20,732 nucleotides of DNA from a virus. This document shows positions 20,326 to 20,732 of the stretch, in pieces. A model generated the notes under the pieces. That model ran no database searches. It had not been told where the DNA came from and saw only the letters and a list, made by a program, of their open reading frames with translations. Both the position numbers and the translations under genes were made by a program. The stretch is taken from IMG/VR virus record IMGVR_UViG_3300022845_000027, positions 1 through 20,732 of that record. The stretch is one strand, 5' to 3'. Every line of letters begins with the position of its first letter. Positions within the stretch are counted from its first letter, which is position 1.

Positions 20326-20732
20326 TTACAAGTATTTGCCCGTCTCGATCATAGATGCGAGTTCATGGCTGCGACCCTTCACGTCTCGACTCCATTTTGA
20401 ATCAAGGAATTCTTTTGCTGCGAGGGTATAGTCGGCTGATTCCATAGCCGATAGCGCGTTTTTAAAGCCGCGAAGGCGCGTGGCACCAAGGTTAAAACTG
20501 ATGTCTATAATAGCATCTTTTCGTACGTCATCAAGGTCGGTAAACCACGGATATTCCGAGGAAAGTTCCTTAATAACGCGCGCGATGTCGTTCTCTAGCA
20601 GGTAATCGACTTCATCATCGAACAGGCCCATACCGGTGTTAGATATATTTCGCCCCACACCAATGGTTTCGTACCCAGCAGAACACAAATAAACGTGGGA
20701 CCTTACGCCCTCATGGCGCTTGAGCATTTCAA
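20326..20732 (-). CDS. T4-type endolysin (GH24 lysozyme), 5' end beyond window
   Basis: Muramidase that cleaves the MurNAc-GlcNAc bond of peptidoglycan at lysis. Counting from the first ATG in the window (20727), the catalytic triad reads Glu6-x8-Cys15-x5-Thr21 (MLKRHEGVRSHVYLC then YETIGVGRN), matching the E-x8-(D/C)-x5-T pattern, with Cys in place of the T4 Asp20. The C-terminal lobe has DISFNLGATRLRGFKN and WSRDVKGRSHELASM, typical of the family. T4 lysozyme has five residues before the equivalent Met, and the codon before this ATG is Glu as in T4 (EML). The frame stays open to the edge, so the true start is probably outside the window. No holin or spanin is visible. No signal-anchor can be judged. 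Confidence 0.92.
   Translation of the reverse strand, partial: EMLKRHEGVRSHVYLCSAGYETIGVGRNISNTGMGLFDDEVDYLLENDIARVIKELSSEYPWFTDLDDVRKDAIIDISFNLGATRLRGFKNALSAMESADYTLAAKEFLDSKWSRDVKGRSHELASMIETGKYL

Noticed and set aside
1-20732. tRNA genes, CRISPR arrays, insertion sequences, integration sites
   Set aside because: Looked for on both strands; no cloverleaf, regular spaced repeats, transposase or integrase sequence was seen.

Overview
The window is a nearly gap-free piece of a tailed double-stranded DNA phage genome. The replication and virion proteins resemble those of marine phages with short tails that infect proteobacteria. Virion proteins with a conserved 'TSDDIPAMLSDGEF'-type tail, a P22 gp10-like stabilisation protein and a family A polymerase with Leu at the Phe762 position all point that way. 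The family assignment is inference: terminase, portal and capsid genes lie outside the window. No tRNA, CRISPR array, insertion sequence or integrase was found, and no stretch over 300 bases lacks a gene.

Layout. (1) Positions 12-1497, minus strand: seven small overlapping genes. A ribbon-helix-helix regulator comes first, followed by six proteins of 48-84 residues, two of them under 60 residues. A 9-bp inverted repeat overlaps an extended -10 promoter just upstream of the regulator. (2) Positions 1554-8166, minus strand: the replication module. In transcription order it is a conserved hypothetical protein, a coiled-coil hypothetical protein, a possible ssDNA-binding protein, a hairpin terminator, then an archaeo-eukaryotic-type primase, a UvrD-like helicase and DNA polymerase A. 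The last three overlap by 1-4 bases. (3) Positions 8265-10405: the only plus-strand genes, an SNF2-type SF2 helicase and a PD-(D/E)XK exonuclease. They overlap and use GTG and TTG starts. They are divergent from the replication module, across a 98-bp spacer whose two promoters appear to share one -10 element. (4) Positions 10388-20732, minus strand: lysis and virion genes. In transcription order these are a T4-type lysozyme (cut by the window edge), a P22 gp10-like protein, two small proteins and four large proteins probably belonging to the virion interior or tail.

The plus-strand pair meets the virion operon tail to tail. The two reading frames overlap by 18 bases, and a perfect 14-bp inverted repeat covers this junction, embedded in coding sequence.

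Working together: primase, helicase, PolA and the SSB-like protein would form a phage-encoded replisome. The SNF2 helicase and exonuclease probably act in recombination, repair or genome processing. The regulator operon would encode early, host-directed or regulatory proteins. The most unusual points are the single-chain primase with a PriL-like cysteine set, the symmetric divergent promoter, the promoter-embedded inverted repeat beside the RHH gene, and the inverted repeat at the convergent junction.
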